From Tetrapyrgos nigripes (Eukaryota > Basidiomycota > Agaricomycetes > Agaricales > Campanellaceae), in the NCBI GenBank assembly GCA_013368315.1, contig JAACJM010000006.1:620001-684000 (forward strand): a stretch of DNA of 64,000 nt, read 5' to 3'. Below, in pieces: positions 12,036-25,413 of this stretch. Below the pieces are notes generated by a model that did not search any database, was not told where the DNA came from, and saw nothing but the letters and a program-made list of their open reading frames with translations. The position numbers were made by a program, and so were the translations under genes. Each line of letters begins with the position of its first letter. Position 1 is the first letter of the stretch.

Positions 12036-13198
12036 AAAATGAAAATGAAAAATCATAAAGTACTTTTATTTCGTGTACCACAGTATGGCCTTGGAGTTGT
12101 TACCTGTTGTTGTTTTGACCTGGCATTTATCTCACGTTACGTTGCCTTTTTCCCGTTGTCGCCTAGGCCTGTGGCTTGAATCGAATTGGACTAATCCCTT
12201 CCCCGTCTCCTTCTCTACTCGCTTTCCTCTTTTTTTGTTCTCGCATTGATCGTTCCGTTCCTTTTCCATTTCCTCGATTATTCGTTCTTTGTTCTTACGT
12301 CGTTGCATTGATGTCTTCGTTTTTCGTTTTTTTGTCTTTCTAGTTTCTTATCTATCTGTGGCGTTGACACGCCCATGCGCCCGCCCGTTGTTCTTATCCG
12401 TTATCTTGCAATTGTTCTATACTGTTCTACTGTCTATCGTGTATCCCTATCCCTATACCCTACCCTATCCTTACAGGCTATGCGTACCCACGTTTCCCTT
12501 GTCTTCCAAGTTTCCTTGTCTTTTTTGAAGCCCTCTTTCCTCTCCTATCCCTCTCGTTACTATTACTACCTAGCTACTTTTTTTTGAAGTGTCAATAAAT
12601 GAAAGAAAGAGCACAAGAACTCTCGTGCTCCATGGCCAGTTAGTTGGTGTGAATGATTAAGTTATATGATACTTCCGAGTTTGAGTCGTTTGAGTCTTCT
12701 GACTCTTTAAAAATGTCTTCCTTCCTTCCTTCCTTCCTTCTCACCCACCGTACGCGTGGAACTACCAGTGATCATGACGTGTTCGATTTCAAATTTCACT
12801 GCTTGCAAGGAGGTTTGGGGGTTTGGAGTAAGTAGATGCATGCTGGCACCCACCCGTGGGCCGTGGCGGGCTATAGCATTTACAACATCTAGACATCTAC
12901 ACCCGGTACCAGTACCGGTACGTTCCTAAATCCTAGAGGACCACACTGTGTATATCTTAGATATCTATCAACCTGGTAAGTACTCCCGTACGCGTCTTGC
13001 CAAGTCTCTTCAGATAGATAGATTACATCACACGACAGGGTGACTTCCTCTGAAAAACGGTGGGATGTAGGTGTTAATGTATAGCCAGCCCGCCACGACA
13101 TACACCTAGCTACACCGGTACCTACATCTTCTACTTGCAATTGGTCTGAGAATAAGTAAATCTAATGTGTCACTAGCAGTGAACAAGCTATGACAGTA
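12036..13198. other. 3' flank of the GATA gene, intergenic
   Basis: No supportable gene. The first 560 bases after the stop are T-rich and probably include the 3' UTR. A (CCTT)n microsatellite lies at about 12,719-12,739. 'gtaccagtaccggtac' near 12,905 is a short imperfect palindrome. Confidence 0.4.
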
Positions 13199-13346
13199 CT
13201 GTAGAGTTTCGACCAAGTGTTCAGTAGGACTAGACAGTTCACTGAATTCAGTCCCAAAATTTGGGTGTGACACCTCCCAAAATGAACACTGAACAGTTTG
13301 GTCTTCGCTGTGATGCGTGACTGAACACTTGGTCGAAACTATACAG
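13199..13346. mobile_element. 148-bp Tc1/mariner-type MITE
   Basis: The ends form a near-perfect inverted repeat: 'ctgtagagtttcgaccaag' on the left and 'cttggtcgaaactatacag' on the right, extending to 'tgttcag/ctgaaca'. Each end is flanked by TA (13197-13198 and 13347-13348), the target duplication of Tc1/mariner elements. It is too short to encode anything. The internal string 'tgtgatgcgtgactgaac' also occurs in the 503-bp element at 60,049-60,551, so the two belong to one family. Confidence 0.85.
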
Positions 13347-13348
13347 TA

Positions 13349-14659
13349 GTAGTCCCAGTCCCAGTCTACTACTCACAAAGTGATAGGAAAAATGACATAT
13401 GTCAATGAATTAGTAAAACTTCCTCAAATCTGACTCGGAAAAGTATTATGTACACACCTCAAGTGTCTGTGATATAGTATGTACCTTTAGTTTATCAAAC
13501 TTACAGGGTTTTCCGAGAGATGTGAATACAAGCCGACGAGGGACGTTTTGTGGCGGCGTAGTGGGAATTCTCGGAGAATTGAGATCGAAATAGCTCAAGG
13601 CACAACACTCGGATTTTGACCCAGGAAAACCTAAGCTGGATATGAATCAAATTAGTCGTAGGGACTGTCATATGAAGCTTTACAAGAATTTGTTGACGGG
13701 ATACAGCTTAGCCTATGCGAAAAGCCTTTCACTTTTGTCACGCTCACGGAAACATTAACGCGTTTGTTCCTGGTTTTCATTCAGTCTATGGCAAATGTCT
13801 CTGTGCAAATTATAGCAAATGTATAGCAAATGTAGCTACATAGAAATGCAGATAGCATATAGTATGAAAGTATCTACTGTACAAGTTCTCCGAAGGGAGA
13901 TGAGGGAGGGAGGGACGAAGATATATATAAATTTCTCAGAAATCTATCACCTCTGTACCCGCTATCAATTCTACCCAATGAGTTACTAAGTACATCTGCT
14001 ACTTGCTGAGATCTAATGCGCCAGCAAACAAGCCGCGACAATAGTCCCGGACTATTTGGCAGATTCTAGAAGTCGCAGTTTTTAAACCAAGTAATTATAA
14101 CAAACCATCACACAAATTGTGTTACGCTTCCTTAAATACATGCGGATGAAGAGATCCATGGCTTCGGGGAAAACTTTTTTCAGGAAAGACACTGGTCATC
14201 ATCATGAAGTACTTAGAAGCATTGATTTCGCTCTGAAGTCAGAATGAAGTGGACGTTTAGCATTTGTTGGGAAGCAAGTATGTCCAAATTTTTTGGCCCC
14301 TAAGCGCGAACCCGTCAGTCCGTCCATCCACGCCGATTGGATTTTTTGATTTTTTTGATGATAGATAGATATAATAGATTATTACCAAGTCCTCGGCCAG
14401 GGCGTACTCCTTTACTTGCGTACATCCTGATACCTATCTTACTTACCCTTACGCATATGCGGCGTAAGAAATTTAAATAGATATTGGGTAAGTACTGAAG
14501 CGCTTGCAGAGACTACTAGTGGTGCGGAGATCCGCCTTGAATTAGTACCACCACCACCTTCTATTTTTCCCACGGCCATAAAAAGCCACAGGAAAGAAAG
14601 GAACCTCGGTTTGGCAGTATTCAGACTAGATAGGAAATAATACTCATTCTCTATACCCA
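13349..14659. other. Intergenic, AT-rich, no gene seen
   Basis: Only short chance frames are present. There is a triplicated 'agcaaatgta'-like stretch around 13,813-13,833 and an A/T-rich 'gatagatagatataatagat' run near 14,361. No transposon ends were recognised. Confidence 0.4.
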
Positions 14660-15507
14660 CTGGACATGAACCAGAAGTCTCAAGGAATGGTCAGATTGTG
14701 ACAGACCACCTTCAGGAGTGCCATGTCATCAAAGACACTGACACCCTTGCAGACCCCCACTGCAAGGACACAGCCTCAAATCTACAAGACCTATGGGCCC
14801 AAGCAGTTGTATGGAAGCTCTTAGACGACAGCGACTACCCCTTCACAGTATTTCCCACCAAACTGCAACAACTCACTGCAGAACAGAACAGAACTCTGGT
14901 AACCACATGAATACTTGGAAAAAAGCATGAGACAAAGTTGACCTCATGGCAAAGATCCTAGCAGCAACAATTTGGAACCCCTCACAGCTATAAGGCTGAA
15001 TAGTGGATGGGGTAGTTGAGGAAGTGAGTGACTGGAGAAAGGTGCCACTGCTCCCTTTCCCAGTGAACATTTCTTTGAAAATAAGGAAATACAGCCATTG
15101 AAACATATAGATGTATGCCACTCAGGGATGAGTAGTACACACATACATAAAACAGAAGATGAAGGTGTGCTGATGTCACTTTCTTGTCAATCTGAATGAG
15201 ATTTGGGTAGTGAAGAACCTGGTGAGAGCCTGGTGCACCAATGGGCTTGACAACAAGAGGTGCATGGTAGTATAAGGATGATCAATGACAGTTGAGAGAA
15301 GGGAAACTGGCATGATGTTGTGGTTGTTGACATTAACAATCCTTAAACCTGGTCCAGACCAAGTCTAGACATTTTGGTTGTCAGGAAGGACAGAGACCTG
15401 CTTAGGGGTGGGAGATTGAAGCTATGGAAAAGATCTGGGAGGTTGCTCTAGTACAAATTATGACATAAATTAACTCAGCCTAAAGGCTTCATAACAAACT
15501 GACTTCT
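14660..15507 (+). repeat. Retroelement-derived repeat (related to 51.8-52.2 kb)
   Basis: The 15,330-15,500 part is homologous to 51,935-52,240. Shared strings include 'ggtccagacca', 'ggggtgggag', 'atggaaaagatct' and 'tgacataaattaactcagcc' followed by 'taaaggc.tcataac'. This copy lacks a 131-bp insertion that the other copy carries, so it preserves the empty site at 15,434-15,436. It lies directly upstream of the ORF1-like remnant and is probably the 5' region of the same element. Confidence 0.5.
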
Positions 15508-15939
15508 ATGATGTCTTTGGTGAAAGTGAGCAAGAAGGAGGCTCTCAAGGCAGCAAAGAAGCTATAAGCTGTGGTGGACAAGCTGGATGGAATACAACAG
15601 GTTGGGAATGGCTCTAGGAAGCTTGAAGATGGACAGCACCTGTCATATTCACAGGCTGCTCAGTCAAAAAAGATTGCAGTGCAACTTGAGCACCCACAAC
15701 ACTGTGATGTGAGAGAAATGGGGAAGCAGCTGGATAGGAGAGTGACAGTATACTCAGAGGCAGCATCAGACTGGAGGCTATCTGAAAGAGAGCTGACAGT
15801 AAAAGCCAACCTGGCTTTGGCAAAGCTCATCAAAGACAAGGGTGCTGTCAGAAACATCTTGTTCCTTATTCCAAAAACCCTTAGAAGGATTCTCGATCCT
15901 TCTTTATTCTTCCAATTACTACTACCCACTTTCCCCTAG
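15508..15939 (+). pseudogene. LINE-like ORF1 (gag-like) remnant
   Basis: From ATG at 15508 a lysine-rich frame reads about 20 codons to an in-frame TAA, then stays open to the stop at about 15,937. The part around 15,720-15,840 (DWRLSERELTVKANLALAKL) resembles the 'LSEEELVEKANLAL' helix seen in ORF1 proteins of fungal Tad1-type non-LTR retrotransposons. After about 15,890 the resemblance stops. No reverse transcriptase of this type follows, so this is a truncated fragment. The family assignment is inferred from memory of the motif and could be wrong. Confidence 0.35.
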
Positions 15940-16238
15940 TGAGATTGACTTCTTCCAAGCTGGGTCATTTATCACTCCATAGTTGTCTGCAGAAACATGG
16001 ACGTTATTCACAAAGTAGTATATATAGTGTAGGATATTCATCCTGTATCCCTACTCTAGTCTGGTCTTATCATACAGACCTTGCCTTATTCTGCTTGTTT
16101 CCTAGTGTCATTTTCACCTCACCTAAACATCTTTGGCTCAATTCTGACATTAGACTAGAGTACCCCTAAAGGTGACCTGATGTCAACCACACTCTCTTCC
16201 TCTTCTTGTTACTCTCAAATGCTTGAAGAACCCCCTAG

Positions 16239-18516
16239 ATGACTACTCCAAATGTGCCTACCTCTGGTGGCCCCTCAGACTATTCTATGGGTACTACTCC
16301 AAATCCTATGGCCTTCAAAGGGATTCCTACTCAAAACCCCTCTGATGGAGTAAGAGAATCCATGCATGCACTGCTCCCACAAGCTAATCCACCTCTCTCA
16401 CACCAATCCTATAATAACCCTCAGGGGTATTGCACCCAGACCAACTTTGTTCCTGGAGAAGACTATAATCAGCTACTCCTCCAGACCATTGTGGACTCCA
16501 GAATAATCAGATGGAACTTTTGCACGAACTTCAGAATATGAGACAAACTATGGGCACCCAACAGGATGGTAGCAGCTGCTCTGGTGCTAAACTGAAACCT
16601 TTCAACAGGACTTCCAACACAGTTGACCCTTTCCTTTCACAAATGTATCTCTACAAGTTTGCTGATGACGCTTCTGACATCTTGGAGACACTTGCTTTCA
16701 TGATGGAAGGCACTGTGGCTTGATGGGCAAGCAATCAAATTTGAAAGATTCAGACAGAAGGAAATAATGGAAAGTTATATGGATCTCTGTAGTGCAATTC
16801 AAAGGGAATTTGCAGGAGGAGACCAGATGGACATCACACAGTGAAAACTGCAGAATATCAAGCAAGACACTGTGTTGGCTATGCAATTTTTCCTATCTTT
16901 TGAAGAATGGAAGGAGGATGCAAAGTTGAATGAGGAGGGACTCATCATGTTATTGAAGCAGAACCTCCAATTTGGAATCATTCAAAGGATCTATCAAATG
17001 GATCCTGTCCCTACTACCTATGCAGCCTGGAAGGCCACAGCAGTATGACTCAGCCTTTGTGATCAAAGCATTTGAACTCTTTGAAACGACTCCAGAGGGA
17101 TTCCTGCTAGTGGAAATACCTTTGTGGGAGCTCAGTTTACCACTACCAAAACCACCACAACCACTACCCAAAATACCACTACAAGTGTTGGGGCTCCATT
17201 GGAGGCACTGACAACTTGCACAGGAATGGGAGTCACCTTTGGTGGGCAGGGGAAACCCATGGAGATCAATTGTGCCAGGATAAACAAAGGAACATGGGAC
17301 AGGACTCACAAGTGTTATGGGTGTGGAGAGGAAGGACATATCTCTAGGAATTGCCCAAATCAAGTCTCGAATCTTATACGAAACATGCAGTTGGTCTTGA
17401 AGATGGACGAAGCAAAGGAAGAGTTCCAGAAGCTTAGTGAGGATGCAGGTTTTTGAGGACCTGTAGGCAGAATGATACACCACCTACAGAACAATCAGTG
17501 TTTCATACTAAGTTTGCTTCATATAATCAATTTAGTGTCCTCACAAATGAAAGTGACTTATCTGAAACTGAAGACATGTCTGAAAATCCCCTGGAGGATT
17601 CTTGTAAAATTTCCCCACCAACTCCTCACCCTTTCCAATGCAAGTGTCATGCTCAAACTGCTTTGCATTTTCCATCTCATGTACCACCAAAACCCAAAAA
17701 TAAAGTAGGACCCTACTGGGTGTACTGGAACATGATTGCTCAAACACCTAGAGCACCTTGTCTGTTATGACAATGGGTCCACTTGTCAAGGGAGCATAAA
17801 GTGGATGACAAACTGAGGTTCAATCTAGCTTCAATACAACCTGATGTGGCTCTCGCTGTACTCAGGGACCTCTGAACTCCTGCAAAGTGGATTTGGAAGA
17901 TTAATGGGGATTCTATTTTGCTTCCAGTCACAATCAAGGCTTTGGATTCCTGTAAGGGCCAGGTTACTAATGCCACAGGGTACTATGTCAATCAAGACTT
18001 CACCCTTAGGAATAATTTGTTCCTGGAACATCTTTATCAGCCTATTCCAATATACAACACAGATGGAACAGCCAACAAAAACAGAAGAATTGAGTATACA
18101 ACCAAACTACAACTAACTGTTGATGATCACATGGAGGTCCCTACATTCGCAGTCACTAACACTGGCTCAAACAATATCATCATTGGGTTCAATTGGTTGA
18201 AGCACCATAACCATTGATAGACTGGAAGAAAGGAACCATCAAGTTTGATAGGTGTCCTGGGGATTGTAAAAGGAAAAAACAACAGAAGTTGTGGCAAGAA
18301 GAAGACAAAGAAGACATTGAGGAAGGGGATAGGATCTTTGTGGTGAACATGCAGCCTGAAAACCCTTCAGAGTATATTCATGCTACTGGTTCCGTAATAG
18401 AAGTCTATCAAGCGGACACTAAGGTCCCTCAAGATAATCACCCAACAGCAAGGGTCCATGCCCTTGAACTGATAGTGTTCAATGCAGTCAAGTGCACTGA
18501 AGTTCATAACACTTGA
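16239..18516 (+). pseudogene. Decayed Ty3/gypsy gag-protease region
   Basis: In order: a Pro/Asn-rich start (ATG 16239); a capsid-like stretch, LKPFNRTSNTVDPFLSQMYL, at about 16,580-16,640; further capsid-like sequence to about 17,040 with several in-frame stops and frameshifts; a CCHC zinc knuckle (CYGCGEEGHISRNC) at about 17,313-17,354; and a retropepsin-like region to 18,516. The protease part keeps the flap-side motifs (PIPIYNTDGTANK and NNIIIGFNWLKHHN), but the catalytic Asp-Ser-Gly-Ala position reads ALDSCKGQ, so it is dead or badly diverged. One interrupted codon (TQ*KLQNI) is best explained by TGG to TGA. No reverse transcriptase or LTR pair was found for this copy. Confidence 0.7.
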
Positions 18517-21500
18517 ATTCATAATTAAATAGTTTTTCCTGCTAACTACTGGGGCTTAGCAAAGCTTCAGTATCGGTCAAAAAAATCCAGTGAAATTTGA
18601 TACAATCTGAGACACTAATTTGAGTGTTAGGTCTGCAAGTATTCAGACCATTTGCAAGTCTTCAGGCCACTTTCAAGTCTTCAGTCCATTTTCAAGTCTT
18701 CAGTCCACTTGCAAGTATTCGGACCATTCCCTGACCATTTGACAAAATCATAATCAGTAGTCTGGAATCAACTCTTTTGATTTGGTACTTACTTCATGAC
18801 TTCAGTCATTGATCCTCTCAATTTAATGCTCACCTTCAGGAATTAGGTCTTCAACTCTCTGACTTTGATACTTGCCTTTGTGAATTCGGAATTTGATTGT
18901 GAATTTGGGTGTCACATGTCACGCTTTTGCGTTTGGAAGAGACCTTTTTGACTTTGGAAATGGTGTTTCAGTGAGAAATAATTATTTCCACTTTAGTACA
19001 GCATAGCTCCCACCTCTCCAGAATGATGACAAGTAGATGTTGCTGTAGATATGATGAGTCTTTCCTTTTCTCTTTTTCTTTCAATATGGGCAATCTCTAA
19101 ACATTTTATCCTTTTTTACTACCTACTCACAGAACAAAGCACTCATGAACATAATTTCCCACCTTTCTCATCTTCTATGTTTCTCACTTTTCTCTCTCTA
19201 CTTACTCATCTCCCTTCATATTTATCCTGACCTACATTATTACTCCACACAACTACAGCACAGACACTACATGCTGACCAGTGCCTAATGTAGCCTTTGT
19301 GGCTCAACAATGGGGACCATGACCTGTAGACAGATTCCCTTTCTTTCTTGTTGCTCAGATAATTTGTTGCTACAGATTGTATTCACTACCATATGCTACT
19401 GCGCAGTGGTGAAATAACAGGATTCAAAAAAACAAAACAAAAAACAAAACAAAAACAGCTTCCATGCATGCTGACTCATTACGAGGCTGAATGAAATGAG
19501 GCTGAGTTTATTACACTCAGATCCTGCTTGTGGCTATGTTTAAACGGTCCCGTCTATCCGTCTGATAAACAGGTTGGACCGAATTTATCTGTGTGGCTGT
19601 GTTAATACCTTTCCTTCCATGACATGTATATAAGCCCGTTCTCCTTATTGAGAGCTAACATGCCACTTTTCACCTGCTCATTCCAGTATCTTCCTCCGTT
19701 GATGCACCGGGGACTCCAGTAATGTGTTATGTTCACTCATTCACAGAGCTGCTTCGAATTTTTTGTCTGTCTCCCAGTGCGTTGCGTTTTTCTCCATTTC
19801 AATACCTTCTTCAGTTCCAGCTGCCAAAGCAGCTTTGACTCTTCAAGGTATCCTTCAAAGCCAGTGCTTCAGCAGGTGCATCTATATATCTTTTAGCACC
19901 TGTTCTCTCGCAGCTTAAATGATGTCTCCTCTCATCTCTCATGCCTATATCAATCATTCTCTAAAGGTAGTGCTTCACTGCCTTTCTCTATCTCTTCTCA
20001 TTGTATCATACAAGTGAGTGGCATTTAGAGCTGACTGGGGTATCTGAATGGAGTAGGATGAATGGAGATGGCCTCGTTCTCGCCATGCAGTGTTGGCCCA
20101 CAGCCCTTTCATACATGCAGAGAACAGCAGAAGACTGAGCTTGGTGAGCCCGGTGGGGTCTGAACAGCAAAAGAAGCAAATGCACTGTGCATCTGTCCGC
20201 CATCACTGCCAGTACAGTACACCAGTCTATCAGTACGAGTTGAGCTGTTGTTGAAGTGCAATGCCATATAACAGCGCAGCCACTAATAATAAAGAGATAG
20301 TGTCGTTACTCGTATTATTGGCTGAGAGCTCTAGTTGGCTCAACTTCTACTTTGCTTGATCAATTACTTAGTTACCTCTGAACTTGAGGCCTCACGCTGC
20401 TGCGGGGTCGACTCGCGTGCAATTGCAATGTATGCAGTATACTCTAGCAGAAAGTTCTTCTTGATATCATCATTACGATCATCTCCTGATCATGAACACT
20501 TGAAACTCCTCGGATCCCGCGCAGACAGTAGGATGTGGGACGCAATCAAGTCACAGATCAAGTTGAGAACTAATTACGGAAATTTTCCAACTTGAGGCTC
20601 GGGTTCTCCCGAAACCGAAACCATGTACATAGTATACGCTGTACAGCTCAATGCAGATCAATACAGGTCCCAATCCAGTACATACTATATTGATGGATGA
20701 TCATGACGATGCAGACACTGGTATGTAGTACCTGGCCCTACTCACAGCCCACCCCAACCTCAACCTCGACATCAGCCACTTATTCAGAACTCGGGGCTCT
20801 TCAATATATTCGTATTCTCTTGGTATACATATATGTATTCTTTTGATCATGACCCGCCTTTAGCCTTTCGATCAAGGACCCGTCCCGTCTTTCTGATGTA
20901 GATGTAGTGATGCTACCAGTCAGCCACTCAGATGTCGGGAAAGCGCAGCCCGAGCCTAGTCGAAAAAGGAGCGGGCCGGCGCCCCAAATCATTTACTGAT
21001 CCGTCACGATGATGATCAGTGATGAGGTCCTCCAAATCTAATAGTAATATGAAGTTCCTTCTGACGGACTTGATCGATAATAAACATAATGAAGTTGTGA
21101 TGATGATGGACATTTGCTGTTAAGAGGTTATTAAGAGCTTTGGAGCTTCTCGACATCAGCGCCTCACTAGTATATACTACTTTGTCAGTATCATCATCCT
21201 GAGCATTGTTTCGCACTCGGATGCAGTAGAGCTAGTTACATCTGCTCGTTCTGAATAATGAGCCTGCCTAGGTTGCGAGTATTCAACGTAAGTACGGTTC
21301 CCCACTCCTACGTGCTAATGTCCATGATAAGTAGGGAAGTCATCAAGTAGACGTTTCGGATGTCAATAAGATCTTTTTACTTGAGTCTCCCTCAACTCAC
21401 GGTTTAGAATGTACTTACAAAACTCGTCCCCAATACAATAAGTAATCATCTCGGGTTTGAAGGCCTACCCCCTGAGGCGCTTATGAATCTAGAGCTCACC

Positions 21501-23832
21501 TCAGCTCGGCTCAGTGTATTAATAAGTAGCAAGTACTTAGTATCATTGAACGTTCTGAACCTTGGGAGCAAACCCAAATTCGAGAGAATGTGGCTTGGGC
21601 ATCACCGAGTTACTCACCCAGCTGACTTCCTGGACGGTATATGTACTAGGGGGTGGCGTATCATTATCACTATCAATGCCAACGTCCGAACGTCGGTCAA
21701 CTACGTTCGCCGATGAGATGATCATGAACCATCAATGCCATAGCCCACCATAAACCGAAGCAGCTGCCAGCCACCACATTGCCAAAAAAGGCTCCTCTGA
21801 TGGCGAGCAATCATTAGTCGGTAATTATGAAAATGAGTAAGTAACCGAGAAGAGACGGGCCCTGGCCCGGGGTGGGTGGCACTAGCAAGAAAAGGAAGGG
21901 AGACAAATTGCTGAGTATTGATGATATATGGCCATGGTTTTGGACTTTTCGCCAAGTTTTTTCGCCTTGGAAAGGGTATGAGAGAGTATGTAAGTAGAGA
22001 CGCCCAAACTGAAATTTCTCTGACGGAAGAAATTTGAATATCCCTATCGAAAGTGGGTCAACGTCATGTTACAGCTGAAAGTCTGTGATAGAAGGATGAA
22101 TTTGGTTTTGTTGAAAGTGCCTTACCACCGCTCAGGAAGAAATACCCTTTTTGTGACGGACATAGCTATGACTCCGCAGTGAACGGGCAGACCTGGGGTA
22201 GACAGTTAGAACACGTAGCTATAGCGTTAGTAGATAGCTGATTTTGTGCGGTCATAGGCTGCCATAAAGTGTCATGAGCGTTGAATATAATGCATATGGT
22301 GGTTAAGTCAGTTAAGCTAAGTTCTGTCAAACCATTTATGGTGCTACCGGCGAACTGATATGACCGGTTTTTTCCAAGGGCTGTCTCAAGACCAAGTAAG
22401 TAAGTAGGTATCCGCGCGTACAACGGAGAACTTCTCATGAAATAAATTCATTATGCCTAGGGGCAATCCTTTATTCGATGGGTCGATCTTATACGACCGA
22501 AGATAAGGAAGTATAGCTAGGGGTGGATGCTCAGGGATCCGAAAGGTCTATTGACTAGCCTGGTAACCTGGGGGTCTAGGCCTGCCTTTGCCTAGCTACG
22601 GACAACGTCCAACGTCATTTGAGCGCTGAGAGAGTCTGACTGGCTAATAGTATTCAACGGCACTTGCGAGAGCGGGAGAAGTTGGAGCAGAACACTACGC
22701 ACTCATTTTTACACATACAATCTACGAATGGGCCGAGAAATCTCTTATACATCGGGAATGATGGCGCTAGAGAGCGGAATATCGTAAAGCTTCCATGAAA
22801 AGGGCCATCTGATTGCTTGAATGGAGGTGGACGGAGCTCGAGCCCTGGTCGAATGGTGGGGTACGCAAATGAAAATGAAAGGACTTGTCGTACACCTCTT
22901 AATCACATGCCCGGCAGCAAAGGAAACGATAAGTACAAGTCTGTACACTTCCACTGGGAATTCGAGATCGCTTGTCTTACACAGGCATAATTAGAACCAG
23001 TAGCGTACCTATCAGATGGGACAGGCTTAGTGGGAACAGCGATGACGAGAACAAACTTCTTGAGATGAAGATCCTTAGCCGAAGTACAACAGCAGTGCAA
23101 CACCATCACTTTTGATTTTGTCCGTCGAAGGTCTGATGATAGCGTTCTTTGTGCACAAAAGTATCCACAAAGACCCTCACCAGAACTCACCAGACTGCCA
23201 GAATGAACGCCGATTCTCGTGATTTATACATACGGAACATAAAATCGCTTGTAAACGCCTCGAGGTTCACCCTGGCGAGCCAAGGCCCCAGGTTTCTCCG
23301 TAGTTAACACCCTAGTTCGCAGAATGTTCTCCGCAGTGGCGTCCGTATGTATGTTGGTTTAGGCACGTCCGGGCGACGACTAAATAGGACTAACTGCTCA
23401 TATGGGTAGATGCATATGGCAGCATTACCGTTGTTTCGTTCCTTCATTCATTGCATCCTCCCAGCTTAGAAGACGGTGAACCAGCTTTTTCCAGCAGTTA
23501 GACCTACATTGAAATCGAGTGACCTTCAGCGAGAGCGTCTGCAAGCTTGATGGCATGGCATTTTGATGATGGAAAACGGATCAGAGGGGCGCTGATAACC
23601 AGCGTAGTACCGTGCTAAGGGTCGCAGTGATAACCTTCGGGATCATTTGAACGATTTTCAATTAAGCGCTAACGGGCCGGTGAGTAATTCGTTATCGGAT
23701 GTATTTTGCCCAAAATGAACACATGAATGAACCAGCTCGTGAGTAGAGTAAGGAAACCGAGCCAAGGAACTTAGTAAGCCTGCTGACCGAAGGTAAGGCT
23801 CGGCTTTGTCAAACCGGCGGTCCGCGAAAAGA
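18517..23832. other. Gene-poor stretch
   Basis: No gene can be supported across these 5.3 kb. A (C)AAAA-rich microsatellite lies at about 19,426-19,457. A promoter-like 'gtatataagcc' occurs near 19,627, possibly part of a degenerate LTR. A repeated 'tcaagtcttcag' motif near 18,655-18,715 gives about five imperfect copies of a 16-20 bp unit. The 20.3-23.8 kb part holds only short random frames on both strands. Confidence 0.4.
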
Positions 23833-24851
23833 ATGCCTTCTGACATCATTGTCTCAGGTTCTTCAATGTCGACCACCTTATTCCCTGGAACTGCGCTTGT
23901 CACAGGTGCTGCCTCAGGTATTGGCCGGAGTGTTACTTTCTCATTCGCGAAGGAGGGCTGCCAAAACCTCGTAATCTGCGATACTAATGAAGAAGGGTTG
24001 CAAGATACGCAAGCCCAAATCTTGGCTGCGTACCCTTCGACTGAGGTTATGAGTATGGTTGTCGACGTGTCCCAAGAGGATCAAGTGCAAAAGGTGGTCT
24101 CAGAAGCAGCAAGAAGGTTTCATCGTATCGACTATGCTGTGAACGTAGCAGGTGAGTTCATGTCGTCTCTTCTTTGACGGTCCAGTTGTGTTTCATAATC
24201 CTTTCCTTTAAAATGGCAGGTATCTTTGGGGAAAGTGGACGTTCGACAGAGTTATCCACAGCTGGGTTCGATCAAATCAATAACGTGAACTACCGTGGAT
24301 GTTGGCTCTGCGGACGGGCTGAGCTCACCCAGATGCTCAAACAAGAGCCTTTGGCTACGCATGATGGCAGACCTGGAAATCGTGGAAGCATTGTCCATAT
24401 AGCGAGTCAGCTTGGGATCACTTCTAGGTCCAATGCTCGTTCGTTCCCGTCATGCTATCAGGAACTACATATGAACTGACCAACAACCCCTCTTTTAGCT
24501 GCGTACTGCGCTTCCAAAGCAGCCATCATCTCCTTGACCAAAAGCGATGCAATAGATGTGATATCCATAATCCATGCCCTTCTGTTCAAGCCGTGCTGAT
24601 AAGAAGTCTGATAGTATTCTCAAGATAACATCCGTATCAATTGCGTCTGTCCAGGAGTCATTGATACGCCATTGACCAGCCATCCTCCGGAGCGGAAGGC
24701 ACTTCTCAGACCCGCCATAGCGATTGCGCCTATGAACAGAATGGGTACGGCTCAAGAGGTTGCTGATTGCGTTCTGTTCTTGTGTAGTAGTAAAGCTACT
24801 TTCGTACAGGGCGCCGCGTTCGTAGTGGATGGAGGCTACACCATAATTTGA
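23833..24851 (+). CDS. Short-chain dehydrogenase/reductase (277 aa)
   Basis: An NAD(P)(H)-dependent oxidoreductase of the classical SDR family, probably cytosolic; substrate unknown. Exons 23833-24151, 24220-24438, 24499-24557 and 24615-24851 join in frame to 834 nt. The cofactor motif TGAASGIG is at residues 24-31. NVAG replaces the usual NNAG. A serine in IASQLG, then YCASK (Tyr182, Lys186), form the catalytic set. CVCPGVIDTPL and the C-terminal GAAFVVDGGYTI are typical of SDRs that act as 3-ketoacyl-ACP reductase-like or polyol dehydrogenases. A second in-frame ATG at 23866 is an alternative start. Introns are 57-68 bp with GTGAGT, GTTCGT and GTGATA donors. The minus-strand frame over 24.5-25.0 kb is antisense shadow. 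Confidence 0.9.
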
Positions 24852-25413
24852 GCACAAATCCGTGATGCTTGGTGATTGGTGAAGTAACTTGAAGAATATC
24901 TTTGTATTTTTTAGTAGATGGAATGCTTGAGAAATGCAGTCCCGTGTCTGGTACCGGAAGTGACTTGAAAAATCGTATAGCTTGAACATAATCATACCTA
25001 TTCATGAAAGACTGGTCAACTGGGGGACAACGTCTGAGGATTGGTAATTACCGTTTTGGAGCAGCTAGACACACACCGGTCCAACGTAAGTCGATTTGGA
25101 GTGTTCCACTCCCGACAGTGTACTTTTGGCTAGCTTTCTGTAGATCCTCGGTAAGTAGATCCTCGGTGGATAGCTGGTTGCAAAATTTCACCATGAACAA
25201 CCTCAGAGATATTGGTAGGAGTGCTCATAACGATTATCTATTGTATATGCAGATGAAGATACAACAACGGTATACTACATGAAATTCTAGAAACAAGACA
25301 GACAGATACTAAGATACCTTATATACAAAAAGATACTGGACCAAGAGACATACGTATTAGCGTAGTAGTAGACAAGACAAATTCCATTAGTTCCTTCTTA
25401 CTAGAAACCACGT
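24852..25413. other. Convergent intergenic region
   Basis: This lies between the stop of the dehydrogenase (+) and the stop of the coiled-coil gene (-). No gene is evident. It contains a duplicated 'gtagatcctcgg' at about 25,141 and 25,156. Confidence 0.4.
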
